A stretch of 64,000 nt of DNA, taken from Streptomyces xylophagus (GTDB lineage: Bacteria > Actinomycetota > Actinomycetes > Streptomycetales > Streptomycetaceae). Every line of letters starts with the position of its first letter. Position 1 is the stretch's first letter. The stretch spans positions 48,924 to 112,923 of the forward strand of contig NZ_JNWO01000024.1 of the NCBI RefSeq assembly GCF_000716435.1. The letters run 5' to 3'. A program made the position numbers and the translations under genes. The notes under the pieces were generated by a model, which saw only the letters and a list, made by a program, of their open reading frames with translations, was not told where the DNA came from and made no database searches. Shown here in pieces: positions 36,973 through 48,532 of the stretch.

Positions 36973-37347
36973 TCAGCGCGTCTCCACCGCACGCAGGCGG
37001 ACGTCCGCGCGGCGCTCGGCGGACTCGTCGCCCGCCGCCTTCGCCTGCTCCAGCTCGCGCTCCACGCGCTGGACGTCGATCTCGTCCGACAGCTCGGCGA
37101 TCTCGGCGAGCAGCGACAGCTTGTTGTCCGCGAACGAGATGAAACCGCCGTGCACCGCGGCGACGACCGTCCCGCCGTCGCTCGTGCGGATGGTCACCGG
37201 GCCCGACTCCAGCACACCGAGCAGCGGCTGGTGACCGGGCATGACGCCGATGTCGCCGGACGTGGTGCGCGCGACGACCAGGGTGGCCTCGCCGGACCAG
37301 ACCTGGCGGTCCGCGGCGACGAGCTCGACATGCAGCTCAGCAGCCAA
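36973..37347 (-). CDS. atpC: ATP synthase subunit epsilon
   Basis: F1 epsilon subunit of 124 aa, part of the central stalk and an inhibitor of ATP hydrolysis. N-terminal beta-sandwich (ELHVELVAADRQVWSG, GDIGVMPGHQPLLGVL) followed by two C-terminal helices. The start is TTG with GAGGAG 6 bp upstream. It is the last gene of the atp operon; a hairpin lies between it and atpD, and a terminator follows it. Confidence 0.95.
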   Translation of the reverse strand: MAAELHVELVAADRQVWSGEATLVVARTTSGDIGVMPGHQPLLGVLESGPVTIRTSDGGTVVAAVHGGFISFADNKLSLLAEIAELSDEIDVQRVERELEQAKAAGDESAERRADVRLRAVETR

Positions 37348-37415
37348 GGTGGGCTCCTCGGGTCACCACCCGGCGGTCGTGCCGGGTGTTGGGTTCAATT
37401 CTAGTGGGCGTGAAA

Positions 37416-37443
37416 GAGGGGGTGGGACACGCCCCACCCCCTC
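37416..37443 (-). promoter_or_regulatory. intercistronic hairpin between atpD and atpC
   Basis: Stem GAGGGGGTGGG / CCCACCCCCTC (37416-37426 and 37433-37443) with a 6-base loop. No T-run follows, so it may act as partial terminator or RNA-stability element that lowers atpC output. Confidence 0.55.
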
Positions 37444-37459
37444 AGGTGAAGCACGGGGG

Positions 37460-39810
<2,351 letters not shown>

Positions 39811-39831
39811 GAGTCAGGTCCCTTCCTTACG

Positions 39832-41421
39832 TCACTTGGCCGCGGCCGGGGCGTCCTCGCCGAGGAGCTTGCCGTCCGAGGTCTCGAACTGCTTCTTGAA
39901 CTCGGCGATCGCGTCCGCGGCGGCGGTGAGAGTGTCGTCCGACATCTTGCCGCCCTCCTTGATGGAGGTCATGAGGCCCTGCTCCTTGCGGTGCAGGTAC
40001 TCCAGAAGCTCCTTCTCGAAGCGGCGGATGTCCTCGACCGGTACGTCGTCCATCTTGCCGGTGGTCGCGGACCACACGGAGACGACCTGGTCCTCGGTGG
40101 CCATCGGCTGGTACTGAGCCTGCTTGAGCAGCTCGACCAGGCGCTGACCGCGCTCCAGCTGGGCCTTCGACGCGGCGTCCAGGTCGGAACCGAAGGCGGC
40201 GAACGCCTCCAGCTCGCGGTACTGGGCCAGGTCGAGGCGCAGTCGGCCGGAGACCTGCTTCATCGCCTTGTGCTGCGCGGAACCACCGACTCGGGAGACG
40301 GAGATACCGACGTTCAGCGCGGGGCGCTGACCGGCGTTGAAGAGGTCCGACTCCAGGAAGCACTGGCCGTCGGTGATGGAGATGACGTTGGTCGGGATGA
40401 ACGCCGAGACGTCGTTGGCCTTGGTCTCGACGATCGGGAGACCGGTCATCGAGCCCTTGCCCATCTCGTCGGAGAGCTTCGCGCAGCGCTCCAGCAGACG
40501 GGAGTGCAGGTAGAAGACGTCACCCGGGTAGGCCTCGCGGCCCGGCGGACGGCGCAGCAGCAGGGACACTGCGCGGTAGGCGTCGGCCTGCTTGGAGAGG
40601 TCGTCGAAGATGATGAGGACGTGCTTGCCGTCGTACATCCAGTGCTGGCCGATGGCCGAACCGGTGTACGGCGCCAGGTACTTGAAGCCGGCCGGGTCGG
40701 ACGCCGGGGCGGCGACGATGGTCGTGTACTCCAGCGCGCCGGCCTCTTCGAGCGCACCACGCACGGAGGCGATGGTGGAGCCCTTCTGACCGATGGCGAC
40801 GTAGATGCAGCGGACCTGCTTGTTCACGTCGCCCGAGCGCCAGTTGTCGCGCTGGTTGATGATCGTGTCGACGGCCAGGGCGGTCTTGCCGGTCTGACGG
40901 TCACCGATGATCAGCTGACGCTGGCCACGGCCGATCGGGGTCATCGCGTCGACGGCCTTGTAGCCGGTCTCCATCGGCTCGTGCACCGACTTGCGGACCA
41001 TGACGCCCGGGGCCTGCAGCTCAAGCGCGCGGCGACCGGTGGTCTCGATCTCGCCGAGGCCGTCGATCGGGTTGCCGAGCGGGTCGACGACACGGCCGAG
41101 GTAGCCCTCGCCGACGGCGACGGACAGGACCTCTCCGGTGCGGGTGACCGGCTGGCCCTCCTCGACGCCGCTGAACTCACCGAGGATGACGGTACCGATC
41201 TCGCGCTCTTCGAGGTTGAGCGCGAGACCGAGGGTGCCGTCCTCGAACTTCAGCAGTTCGTTGGCCATGGCCGAGGGCAGGCCCTCGACCTTCGCGATGC
41301 CGTCGCCGGCAAGGGTGACCGTACCGACCTCCTCGCGCGAGGCCGCGTCCGGCTTGTACGACTGGACGAAGTTCTCCAGCGCGTCCCGGATCTCCTCCGG
41401 CCGGATCGTGAGCTCCGCCAT
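39832..41421 (-). CDS. atpA: ATP synthase subunit alpha
   Basis: Non-catalytic nucleotide-binding F1 subunit of 529 aa. Walker [14 protein letters not shown], the hexamer contact [13 protein letters not shown], and the N-terminal [17 protein letters not shown] typical of the group. The ATG at 41421 is the family start; an upstream in-frame codon would add 29 odd residues. The C-terminus has an Ala/Lys-rich extension usual in actinobacteria. Confidence 0.97.
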   Translation of the reverse strand: MAELTIRPEEIRDALENFVQSYKPDAASREEVGTVTLAGDGIAKVEGLPSAMANELLKFEDGTLGLALNLEEREIGTVILGEFSGVEEGQPVTRTGEVLSVAVGEGYLGRVVDPLGNPIDGLGEIETTGRRALELQAPGVMVRKSVHEPMETGYKAVDAMTPIGRGQRQLIIGDRQTGKTALAVDTIINQRDNWRSGDVNKQVRCIYVAIGQKGSTIASVRGALEEAGALEYTTIVAAPASDPAGFKYLAPYTGSAIGQHWMYDGKHVLIIFDDLSKQADAYRAVSLLLRRPPGREAYPGDVFYLHSRLLERCAKLSDEMGKGSMTGLPIVETKANDVSAFIPTNVISITDGQCFLESDLFNAGQRPALNVGISVSRVGGSAQHKAMKQVSGRLRLDLAQYRELEAFAAFGSDLDAASKAQLERGQRLVELLKQAQYQPMATEDQVVSVWSATTGKMDDVPVEDIRRFEKELLEYLHRKEQGLMTSIKEGGKMSDDTLTAAADAIAEFKKQFETSDGKLLGEDAPAAAK

Positions 41422-41551
41422 CTGGGTTCCCTGCTCTCCTTGTTGGGCCCGAAGTTTCACTTGGGGGGATGGGGGGACTCCCCCCTGAACGAGGTGAATC
41501 CTCTGCACGGCCCAACTCGGGCCGCCTTACTACGTCTTTGTTGTTGTGCTG

Positions 41552-42367
41552 CTAGCTCGCCATGCGGCGGGTGGCGTCATCGAGGCGGTCCGCGATGGAG
41601 CCGTTGATGATCTCGTCGCCGACCTGCACCCGGATGCCGCCGAGGACCTCGGGGTCCACGTCGATGTTCAGGTGCATGTGACGGCCGTAGAGCTTCGCGA
41701 GGGCGGCGCCCAGGCGCTGCTTCTGCGGGTCGCTCAGCGGGACCGCCGTGGTGACGACCGCGACCAGGCGACTGCGGCGCTCGGCGGCGAGCTTGGACAG
41801 GGACTCGAGTCCCGCTTCCAGGCTACGTCCCCGGGGCGCGGTCACAAGGCGCGTCACCAGCCGCTCGGTGGCGGGCTTGGCCCGGCCGCCGAGCAGGCTG
41901 CTCAGCAGCTCGCTCTTGGCCGTGGTGCTCGCCGCGCGGTTGGTCAGCGCGGCACGCAGCCCGGTGTTCGAGGAGACGATCCGGCCGAACCGGAACAGCT
42001 CGTCCTCGACGTCGTCGAGCTCGCCCGACTGCTGGGCGGCGGTGAGGTCGGCGGTGGCCGCCAGCTCCTCCAGCGCGTCCACCAGGTCGCGGGACTGCGA
42101 CCAGCGGGAGCGCACCATGCCGGACAGCAGGTCGAGGGTGGTACCGCCGACCTGGGCGCCGAGCAGGCGCTCGGCAAGCTGGGCCTTCGCCTCGCCGTCC
42201 TGCGCCGGGTCGGTGAGGACCCGACGCAACGACACCTCACGGCCGAGCAGCGCGGTGACGGCGGCCAGTTCGTCGGCGAGCTGCGCCGCGTTCACGGACG
42301 TGGAGTCCGTCAGCGCGTCGAGACGCTCACGTGCGGCTGCCAGGGCCTCGCGGCTCGCTCCGTTCAT
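41552..42367 (-). CDS. atpH: ATP synthase subunit delta
   Basis: F1 delta subunit of 271 aa, longer than the E. coli protein (177) because of the N-terminal extension usual in actinobacteria. The C-terminal signature is LYGRHMHLNIDVDPEVLGGIRVQVGDEI with the ending seen in other family members. Its ATG overlaps the atpF stop by 4 bp. It is followed by a 130 bp gap before atpA that contains a G-rich/C-rich hairpin (about 41464-41485). Confidence 0.95.
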   Translation of the reverse strand: MNGASREALAAARERLDALTDSTSVNAAQLADELAAVTALLGREVSLRRVLTDPAQDGEAKAQLAERLLGAQVGGTTLDLLSGMVRSRWSQSRDLVDALEELAATADLTAAQQSGELDDVEDELFRFGRIVSSNTGLRAALTNRAASTTAKSELLSSLLGGRAKPATERLVTRLVTAPRGRSLEAGLESLSKLAAERRSRLVAVVTTAVPLSDPQKQRLGAALAKLYGRHMHLNIDVDPEVLGGIRVQVGDEIINGSIADRLDDATRRMAS

Positions 42368-42906
42368 CGCGCGGCCTCGGCCTTCTCCTCGAGCTCATCG
42401 AGGAAACGGTCGATGACGCGGCTCTGCCGGGCGTGGTCCTCGAGGGACTCGCCGACGAGCTTGCCGGCCAGGTCGGTGGCGAGCTTGCCCACGTCCTGGC
42501 GCAGGGCCTGCGAAGCGGCCTTGCGGTCGGCGTCGATCTGGGTGTGACCGGCGGCGATGATTTCCTCACGCTGCCGCTGGCCTTCCGCGCGCATCTCGGC
42601 GATGAGCGTGGCGCCCTGCTCCTGCGCCTCCTGGCGCAGGCGCGCGGCCTCGTGCCGGGCCTCGGCGAGCTGAGCCTTGTACTGCTCAAGCACGCTCTGG
42701 GCCTCGGTCTGGGCGGCCTCGGCCTTCTCGATACCGCCCTCGATGGCCTCGCGCCGCTCGTCCAGAACCTTGTTGATGTTCGGGAGGAGCTTCTTGGCGA
42801 GGAAGCCGAAGACGATGACGAAGGCGATCAGGCCGATGACAAGCTCGGGGATCGGCGGGACGAGAGGGTTCTCCTTCTCGGCCGCCAGAATGAGCAGCTG
42901 GCTCAT
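42364..42906 (-). CDS. atpF: ATP synthase subunit b
   Basis: Peripheral-stalk subunit of 180 aa with one N-terminal membrane helix (ELVIGLIAFVIVFGFLAKKL) and a long helical, charged stalk. It ends with a 4-bp overlap with atpH. Normal length for actinobacteria. Confidence 0.95.
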   Translation of the reverse strand: MSQLLILAAEKENPLVPPIPELVIGLIAFVIVFGFLAKKLLPNINKVLDERREAIEGGIEKAEAAQTEAQSVLEQYKAQLAEARHEAARLRQEAQEQGATLIAEMRAEGQRQREEIIAAGHTQIDADRKAASQALRQDVGKLATDLAGKLVGESLEDHARQSRVIDRFLDELEEKAEAAR

Positions 42907-42949
42907 GTCAGTGCCTTTCGTCTAGTGGGCTGTCGCTGATCGCGGTCGA

Positions 42950-43198
<249 letters not shown>

Positions 43199-43261
43199 TT
43201 ATCTGTACGGACCGGCGGGGGTTGGCCACCGGACGCTAAGGGGGGTTCTGGAGAGCGGAGC

Positions 43262-44083
43262 TCAGTGGTGCTCGGCGAGCGCGCCCTGGATGAAGGTGCA
43301 GGTCAGCAGCACGAAGACATACGCCTGCAGGGCCTGGATGAAGAGTTCGAAGGCCGTCATCACGATGACCATGACGAACGAGACACCCGCGTAGGCGATG
43401 CCGATGCCGTTGAGCAGGTACCAGCTGGCGATCGTGAAGAGCAGCAGCAGGGTGTGGCCCGCGAACATGTTCGCGAACAGTCGCACCGCGTGCGTGAACG
43501 GCCGGACGATCAGGTTCGAGAGCAGCTCGATGCCCATCGCCAGCGGGAGAACCGCGCCGAGCGACTTGTCGTAACCGCTGAAGTTCTTGAAGGCACCGAC
43601 GAATCCGTGCCGCTTGAACGTCAGCGAGACCCAGACGATGTACACGATCGCCGCGAGGACGATGGGGTACGCGATGATCGACGTCACCGGGAACTGGGCG
43701 ACCGGGACGATCGACCAGAGGTTCATCATCCAGATGAAGAAGAACAGCGAGACGACCAGCGGTACGTACTTCTCGCCCTCCTTCTTTCCGATGGTCTCGT
43801 AGACGACTCCGCGGCGGATGAAGTCGTAGCCGGACTCGGCGACCATCTGCAGCTTGCCGGGGACGACCTTCGGCTTGCGGAAGGCGGCCCAGAAGAAGCC
43901 GACAACGATGACCGAGCCGATCAGCGCCAGCAACATCGGCTTGTTGAAGTACACGTTGCTGTCGCCGTCCCCCAGAAGGGGCTTGAACAGGAACGAGTGC
44001 AGGCCGGGAGCCGGGAAGCCACAGCCGTCGAAGATGTGGCAGTCGGTCTCGAAGGCGAGCACCTGCGTCGGGTCAGCACTCAC
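43262..44083 (-). CDS. atpB: ATP synthase subunit a
   Basis: Proton-channel subunit of 273 aa with several membrane helices. The essential Arg is in the SNLIVRPFTHAVRLFANMFAG region, and the C-terminal helix contains FELFIQALQAYVF. The GTG at 44083 has AAGGAG a few bases upstream; the frame is open 36 bp further but that start lacks a binding site. Confidence 0.95.
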   Translation of the reverse strand: MSADPTQVLAFETDCHIFDGCGFPAPGLHSFLFKPLLGDGDSNVYFNKPMLLALIGSVIVVGFFWAAFRKPKVVPGKLQMVAESGYDFIRRGVVYETIGKKEGEKYVPLVVSLFFFIWMMNLWSIVPVAQFPVTSIIAYPIVLAAIVYIVWVSLTFKRHGFVGAFKNFSGYDKSLGAVLPLAMGIELLSNLIVRPFTHAVRLFANMFAGHTLLLLFTIASWYLLNGIGIAYAGVSFVMVIVMTAFELFIQALQAYVFVLLTCTFIQGALAEHH

Positions 44084-44308
44084 CGCGGGCTCCTTCAGCG
44101 TGGCGCATAGGTACGGCAACCTCGTTGTGTCGGCGCGGCGCGCAGCCGCGGTTCGGCACTGGACTGGTGTTACGGATGTGGGGGCGGCAGTGGGGCATCG
44201 AGCCTCGCGATTGAGCAGGCGTCAGCTCAGATGCCCGCGCCCGCGATGCCGCAGTTGGCACCGGACGATAGCAGGGTCGCTTACGTGCTCTTATCCCGGC
44301 CCTACCTC

Positions 44309-44722
44309 TCACGACGAGTGCCCCGACTTCTCGGGCTCGACGTAGAGGATCTTGGCCTTCATGTGGGCACGGGTCTGCGCGGCGGTCCAGATGATGGTGC
44401 CGGCGAGCAGCGTGAACGCGAAGGCCTTGGGACTGAACAGCGTGGTGTGCTTGAACGCGGCGAGGAAGATGAACAACAGAAGAATCTGCGCCGCGAAAAG
44501 CATGAGGCCCATCGACTGGAACAGGTGCGGAAGCGATTTGGCAGTGCGCTGCAGAACGTAGAGCCCGATTCCCATGAAGAGGATCACGATCAGCGTCGCA
44601 ACGACTGCCCCAATAGCTCCTTTGCCGCCGGCGACCACACCACTGACGACGGCGGCAATCGCGCCGACGGCAGCTGTGGGCACAGCGGCCTGAAGGAGAA
44701 TCCGGGCGTCATTGGACGGCAT
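44309..44722 (-). CDS. atpI: ATP synthase protein I
   Basis: Membrane protein of 137 aa with four hydrophobic segments, encoded first in the atp operon. AtpI helps assemble the c-ring and may carry Mg2+. The C-terminus is charged (ILYVEPEKSGHSS). It is 225 bp upstream of atpB, a normal distance in this genus. Confidence 0.85.
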   Translation of the reverse strand: MPSNDARILLQAAVPTAAVGAIAAVVSGVVAGGKGAIGAVVATLIVILFMGIGLYVLQRTAKSLPHLFQSMGLMLFAAQILLLFIFLAAFKHTTLFSPKAFAFTLLAGTIIWTAAQTRAHMKAKILYVEPEKSGHSS

Positions 44723-44842
44723 GGCGGCAACTCCGCTTGCTAAGGGGGGCGTGTCGTCATGGACGAGCGTAGTCCCGGGATGAGAGAGAACCTCACGCCA
44801 ATGGACCGTCGCACTAAGGTCCTTCGGCTCTGTCCCGGGTTC

Positions 44843-44860
44843 TCGTGAACCGTATCACAA
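44843..44860 (-). promoter_or_regulatory. Rex-type operator over the atp operon promoter
   Basis: On the minus strand the sequence TTGTGATACGGTTCACGA matches the Rex operator TTGTGAA-N4-TTCACAA at 16 of 18 considered positions (dyad mostly kept). It contains TACGGT, a good -10 hexamer about 120 bp before atpI. The redox regulator Rex (NADH sensor) controls respiratory genes in Streptomyces, so this operon probably responds to the NADH/NAD+ ratio. Confidence 0.65.
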
Positions 44861-45016
44861 ACTATTTGATGCGGTCTTTACCTAGAAGGTGTGCTCGCTG
44901 TCACACATGAGAGTGACGCTGCGCGTTTGTGCAAAATAGCGGCCAACTTGTCTGGTATAGGGAGGCTTTGTCTGCCCACGAGATGGCAACGCTTTAGTCA
45001 GATTCTTACCTTGGCG

Positions 45017-46342
45017 TCAGCTCGAGGACTCCGCTTTACGTCCGTCCAGGAAGCGCGAACGGGGTCCGACAGCGGTCGCCCCGTTGACTCCTGACACTCC
45101 GGCGACAATCGGGGGACGCGGGTCGCGGTCCTCCTCCGCCAGCACGACCACGGGCTCAACTGCCGTCCCACGACGGCGATAACGCGGCGGCACGAGGTGC
45201 TCGGCCCAGCGCGGGGCGCGGGGCGTGAAGCGCGGCAGCAGGAGCAGGAGCAGGCCGATCGCGCTGAGGATCACGATGCCCATGACGATCCACATGGACG
45301 CCGAGTTGACCGAGTAGGCGAGCGCACCGAACGCGATCAGCGCCGACCAGAAGTACATGATCAGGACGGCCCTGCTGTGCGAGTGCCCGATCTCCAGGAG
45401 CCGGTGGTGCAGATGGCCGCGGTCCGCGGCGAACGGCGACTGGCCGCGCCAGGTGCGGCGCACGATGGCCAGCACCAGGTCGGCGGCCGGCACCGCGATG
45501 ATGGTCAGCGGCATCAGCAACGGGATGTAGACGGGCACCATCGAGTGCACGGTGCTCCGCTCGGACCCGCCGAACAGGTTGTCCGGGTCGACCTGGCCCG
45601 TGACGGAGATCGCGCCCGCCGCCAGCACCAGCCCGATCAGCATCGAGCCCGAGTCCCCCATGAAGATGCGCGCGGGGTGCATGTTGTGCGGCAGGAAGCC
45701 CAGGCACATCCCCATGAGGATCGCCGAGAAGAGCGTGGCCGGAGCGGCGGCCTCGATGCCGTACGAGTACCAGATGCGGTACGTGTACATGAAGAACGCG
45801 GCGGCCGCGATGCACACCATGCCGGCGGCGAGGCCGTCGAGGCCGTCCACGAAGTTGACCGCGTTGATGGTGATGACGACGAGCGCGACCGTCAGCAGGG
45901 TGCCCTGCCACTGGGTCAGCGCGACCGTGCCGACCTTCGGGATGGGCAGCCACAGGATCGTCAGACCCTGCATGACCATGACGCCGGCGGCGATCATCTG
46001 GCCGCCGAGCTTGATCAGTGCGTCGATCTCGAACTTGTCGTCCAGCACACCGATCAGCCAGATCACGGCCGCGCCGGAGAGCAGGGCGCGCGGCTCGTTC
46101 GAGTTCTGGAAGACCGAGCTGAGGTTGGTCAGGTGGTCGGCGACCAGCAGACCGGCGCACAGGCCGAAGAACATGGCGATACCGCCGAGCCGCGGAGTCG
46201 GTTCCCGGTGCACGTCACGGGCCCGGATCTCCGGCATCGCCCCGGCCACGATCGCGAACTTCCGCACCGGCCCGGTCAGCAGATACGTCACCGCGGCCGT
46301 CACGCAGAGCGTCAGCAGGTATTCACGCACAGGCTTCCCCAC
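45017..46342 (-). CDS. WecA/TagO-like polyprenyl-phosphate sugar-1-phosphate transferase
   Basis: Integral membrane enzyme of 441 aa of the MraY/WecA superfamily, transferring GlcNAc-1-phosphate (or a related sugar phosphate) to undecaprenyl phosphate to start teichoic acid or glycan assembly. Catalytic Asp motifs are visible: LIGVLDDKFEID, NAVNFVDGLDGLAAG and FMGDSGSMLIG; the HLHHRL (His-rich) loop is diagnostic for the WecA/TagO branch. About ten hydrophobic segments are present. The last 60 residues are a cytoplasmic extension. glyA is upstream and the atp operon downstream. Confidence 0.88.
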   Translation of the reverse strand: MGKPVREYLLTLCVTAAVTYLLTGPVRKFAIVAGAMPEIRARDVHREPTPRLGGIAMFFGLCAGLLVADHLTNLSSVFQNSNEPRALLSGAAVIWLIGVLDDKFEIDALIKLGGQMIAAGVMVMQGLTILWLPIPKVGTVALTQWQGTLLTVALVVITINAVNFVDGLDGLAAGMVCIAAAAFFMYTYRIWYSYGIEAAAPATLFSAILMGMCLGFLPHNMHPARIFMGDSGSMLIGLVLAAGAISVTGQVDPDNLFGGSERSTVHSMVPVYIPLLMPLTIIAVPAADLVLAIVRRTWRGQSPFAADRGHLHHRLLEIGHSHSRAVLIMYFWSALIAFGALAYSVNSASMWIVMGIVILSAIGLLLLLLPRFTPRAPRWAEHLVPPRYRRRGTAVEPVVVLAEEDRDPRPPIVAGVSGVNGATAVGPRSRFLDGRKAESSS

Positions 46343-46459
46343 AGGTCTCGCTGGCCATCACAGCCCCACACCCTAGCGAGGGACGCATATGGTTGGGGAC
46401 TTCCGGGTAGCGACGATGGTTGCACGTGTGGCTGTGCACCCGGTTACGGGTACCCCCGT

Positions 46460-47698
46460 TCAGCCCGGATACGGCAGGAATCCACCCACAAGATCCCGCA
46501 CTTCGTCACGGGCCCGCCGGGCGTCGACCCGCCCGCGCAGCACACCCGCGATCAGCGCCGCGATGCCCGCCATCTCGCCCTCGCCCATGCCCTGCGTGGT
46601 CACCGCGGCGGTCCCCAGCCGCAGCCCGCGCGAGTCTCCGTGCGGGAGTGCGCAGCAGTCCAACACCATGCCGGCGGCGGCGAGTTGACCCCGTGCGGCA
46701 CGTCCCTCGACGCCGAGGGGCAGCGGGTCGGCGGTGATGAGATGGGTGTCGGTACCGCCCGTCGTGACGACCAGCCCCTCCGCCGCCAGCCCCGCCGCCA
46801 GCACCCGGGCGTTGGCGACCACCTGATGGGCGTACGCCGTGAAGGCGGGCGTCGCCGCCTCGCCGAACGCGACGGCCTTCGCGGCGATGGTGTGCATCTG
46901 GGCGCCGCCCTGCGTGAACGGAAAAACGGCCCGGTCCACCCGCTCTGCCAGCTCGCTCCCGCACAGCAGCATCCCGCCACGCGGCCCGCGCAGCACCTTG
47001 TGCGTGGTGGCGCAGACGACGTCGGCGTACGGCACCGGGTTCGGCGCCGCTCCCCCGGCGACGAGGCCGATGGGGTGCGCCGCGTCGGCGATGAGATAGG
47101 CGCCCACCTCGTCGGCGACCTCGCGGAAGAAGGAGTAGTCGATGTGCCGGGGATAGGCGATGGACCCGCACACGATCGCCTTGGGCCGATGCGTACGGGC
47201 GAGAGCGCGCACCTGGTCGTAGTCGATGAGTCCGGTCTCCGCGTCCACGCCATAGGCGACGAAGTCGAACCAACGGCCCGAGAAGTTCGCGGGCGACCCG
47301 TGCGTGAGATGCCCGCCGTACGGCAGCCCCAGCGCGAGGACGGTGTCACCGGGCCGCAGCAGCGCGGCGTACGCGGCGAGCACGGCCGAGGACCCGGAGT
47401 GCGCCTGCACATTGGCGTGCTCGGCACCGAACAGCGCCTTCGCCCGTGCTACGGCGACGCGCTCGGCGACGTCGACGATCTCGCAGCCGCCGTGGTGGCG
47501 GGCGCCGGGGTATCCCTCGGCGTACTTGTTGGCGAGCGGCGAGCCGAGCGCGGCCAGCACGGCGGGCGAGGTGAAGTTCTCGGCGGCGACCAGCTGCAGC
47601 GTCGTCGACTGCCGCGCCAGCTCCCCGAGCAGGATCTCGGCCAGCTCGGGGTCCTGCCGACGCAGGACATCGGCCTCGAGGACAGGGATGACCGACAT
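46460..47698 (-). CDS. glyA: serine hydroxymethyltransferase
   Basis: PLP enzyme of 412 aa interconverting serine and glycine with tetrahydrofolate. The PLP lysine is in ATTHKVLRGPRGG, and LIADAAHPIGLVAGG holds the cofactor-binding Asp and His. The N-terminal VAAENFTSPAVLAALGS and YAEGYPGARHHGG are typical. The sequence is divergent in places from the main GlyA group, so it may be the second SHMT of the organism. It lies between the WecA-like gene and a duplicated gene end. Confidence 0.85.
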   Translation of the reverse strand: MSVIPVLEADVLRRQDPELAEILLGELARQSTTLQLVAAENFTSPAVLAALGSPLANKYAEGYPGARHHGGCEIVDVAERVAVARAKALFGAEHANVQAHSGSSAVLAAYAALLRPGDTVLALGLPYGGHLTHGSPANFSGRWFDFVAYGVDAETGLIDYDQVRALARTHRPKAIVCGSIAYPRHIDYSFFREVADEVGAYLIADAAHPIGLVAGGAAPNPVPYADVVCATTHKVLRGPRGGMLLCGSELAERVDRAVFPFTQGGAQMHTIAAKAVAFGEAATPAFTAYAHQVVANARVLAAGLAAEGLVVTTGGTDTHLITADPLPLGVEGRAARGQLAAAGMVLDCCALPHGDSRGLRLGTAAVTTQGMGEGEMAGIAALIAGVLRGRVDARRARDEVRDLVGGFLPYPG

Positions 47699-47770
47699 GG
47701 TGGACTCCGGGGCGTCGACGGTGACGTACGTCCAATGTAGGCCCGGGGCGGGTGGGGCGCGCGGCCGTTG

Positions 47771-47827
47771 TCAGGTCTCCGCGGGTACGCCTGTCAGCGC
47801 GGTGACCACCGGATCGATCGCCTGGTT
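47771..47827 (-). pseudogene. duplicated 3' end of the phosphatase-like gene
   Basis: This 57-bp stretch matches the last 57 bp of the neighbouring gene (47864-47920), 47 of 57 bases identical, with the stop codon kept. It would encode NQAIDPVVTALTGVPAET and stop, against NQAIDPVVTALTGVPART in the intact copy. Nearly all differences are at third codon positions. No start or upstream part of a gene is present, so it is a remnant. Confidence 0.75.
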
Positions 47828-47863
47828 CAGCCCCATCCCCGACCCGGCTCCGCTCCCGCCGGA

Positions 47864-48532
47864 TCAAGTCCGCGCAGGCACACCCGTGAGCGCCGTCACC
47901 ACCGGATCGATCGCCTGGTTTATCTCGTCGCCGATCGAGCGGAAGAACGGGAGGGGGGCGCCGTACGGGTCGAAGACCTCGTCCGCTTCTGCTGTGGGGG
48001 CCAGGAGCCAGCCTCGGAGGGCTGCTGCCGCGCGGACCAGGGCGCGGGCGCGGGCCACCATGCCGTCCTCCAGGGGTGGGAGGGTCGCGGGGTCTATCGC
48101 CTTCACCAGGCGGGTGAACTCCTTCAGGGTGAAGGTGCGCAGGCCCGCCGAGTGGCCCATGGAGATGACCTGGGCGCGGTGGTCGCGGGTGGCGGTCAGC
48201 ACCAGGTCGGCGCGGATCACGTGGTCGTCCAGCAGCTCGCGGCCGGTGAACCCGGAGGGGTCCGCGCCGAAGTCGGTGAGGACCGTCGCCGCGTTGGTCT
48301 CCATGGGCGCGCCCTCATGGCCCCAGGTACCGGCGCTCTCCACGATCAGCCCGCCCCACAGCGGGTCGCCGAGCCGGTCCGCCAGGGCATGACGGGTCAG
48401 CCGCTCGGTGATCGGCGAGCGGCACACGTTGCCGGTGCTGACGTGGAGGATGCGGAAGCTGTCCATGGGAAGCCCGAAGGTCCCCGTCACTTCCCCGTTG
48501 CCTATGCCACGCCCCGCGTCAGGGGCTGTCAA
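47864..48532 (-). CDS. low-molecular-weight protein tyrosine phosphatase-like protein without the usual Cys
   Basis: Protein of up to 222 aa. The family P-loop normally reads V-C-x-G-N-x-C-R-S-P; here it is HVSTGNVCRSP, so the nucleophilic Cys is Ser (AGC at 48437-48439) while the second Cys, Arg and Ser remain. The remaining fold is recognisable (VESAGTWGHEG, LLDDHVIRADLVLTATRDH). It may bind but not hydrolyse phosphotyrosine. The start is uncertain: TTG 48532 overlaps the upstream YrdC stop (TTGA) and has GAGGTGG upstream; GTG 48490 and ATG 48466 are alternatives. The C-terminus is longer than that of classical enzymes. Confidence 0.75.
   Translation of the reverse strand: MTAPDAGRGIGNGEVTGTFGLPMDSFRILHVSTGNVCRSPITERLTRHALADRLGDPLWGGLIVESAGTWGHEGAPMETNAATVLTDFGADPSGFTGRELLDDHVIRADLVLTATRDHRAQVISMGHSAGLRTFTLKEFTRLVKAIDPATLPPLEDGMVARARALVRAAAALRGWLLAPTAEADEVFDPYGAPLPFFRSIGDEINQAIDPVVTALTGVPART

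Noticed and set aside
44891..45094. Possible small plus-strand gene of 67 codons in the atp promoter region
   Set aside because: No ribosome binding site, runs into the antisense of the WecA-like gene, and lacks third-position GC bias in its first half.
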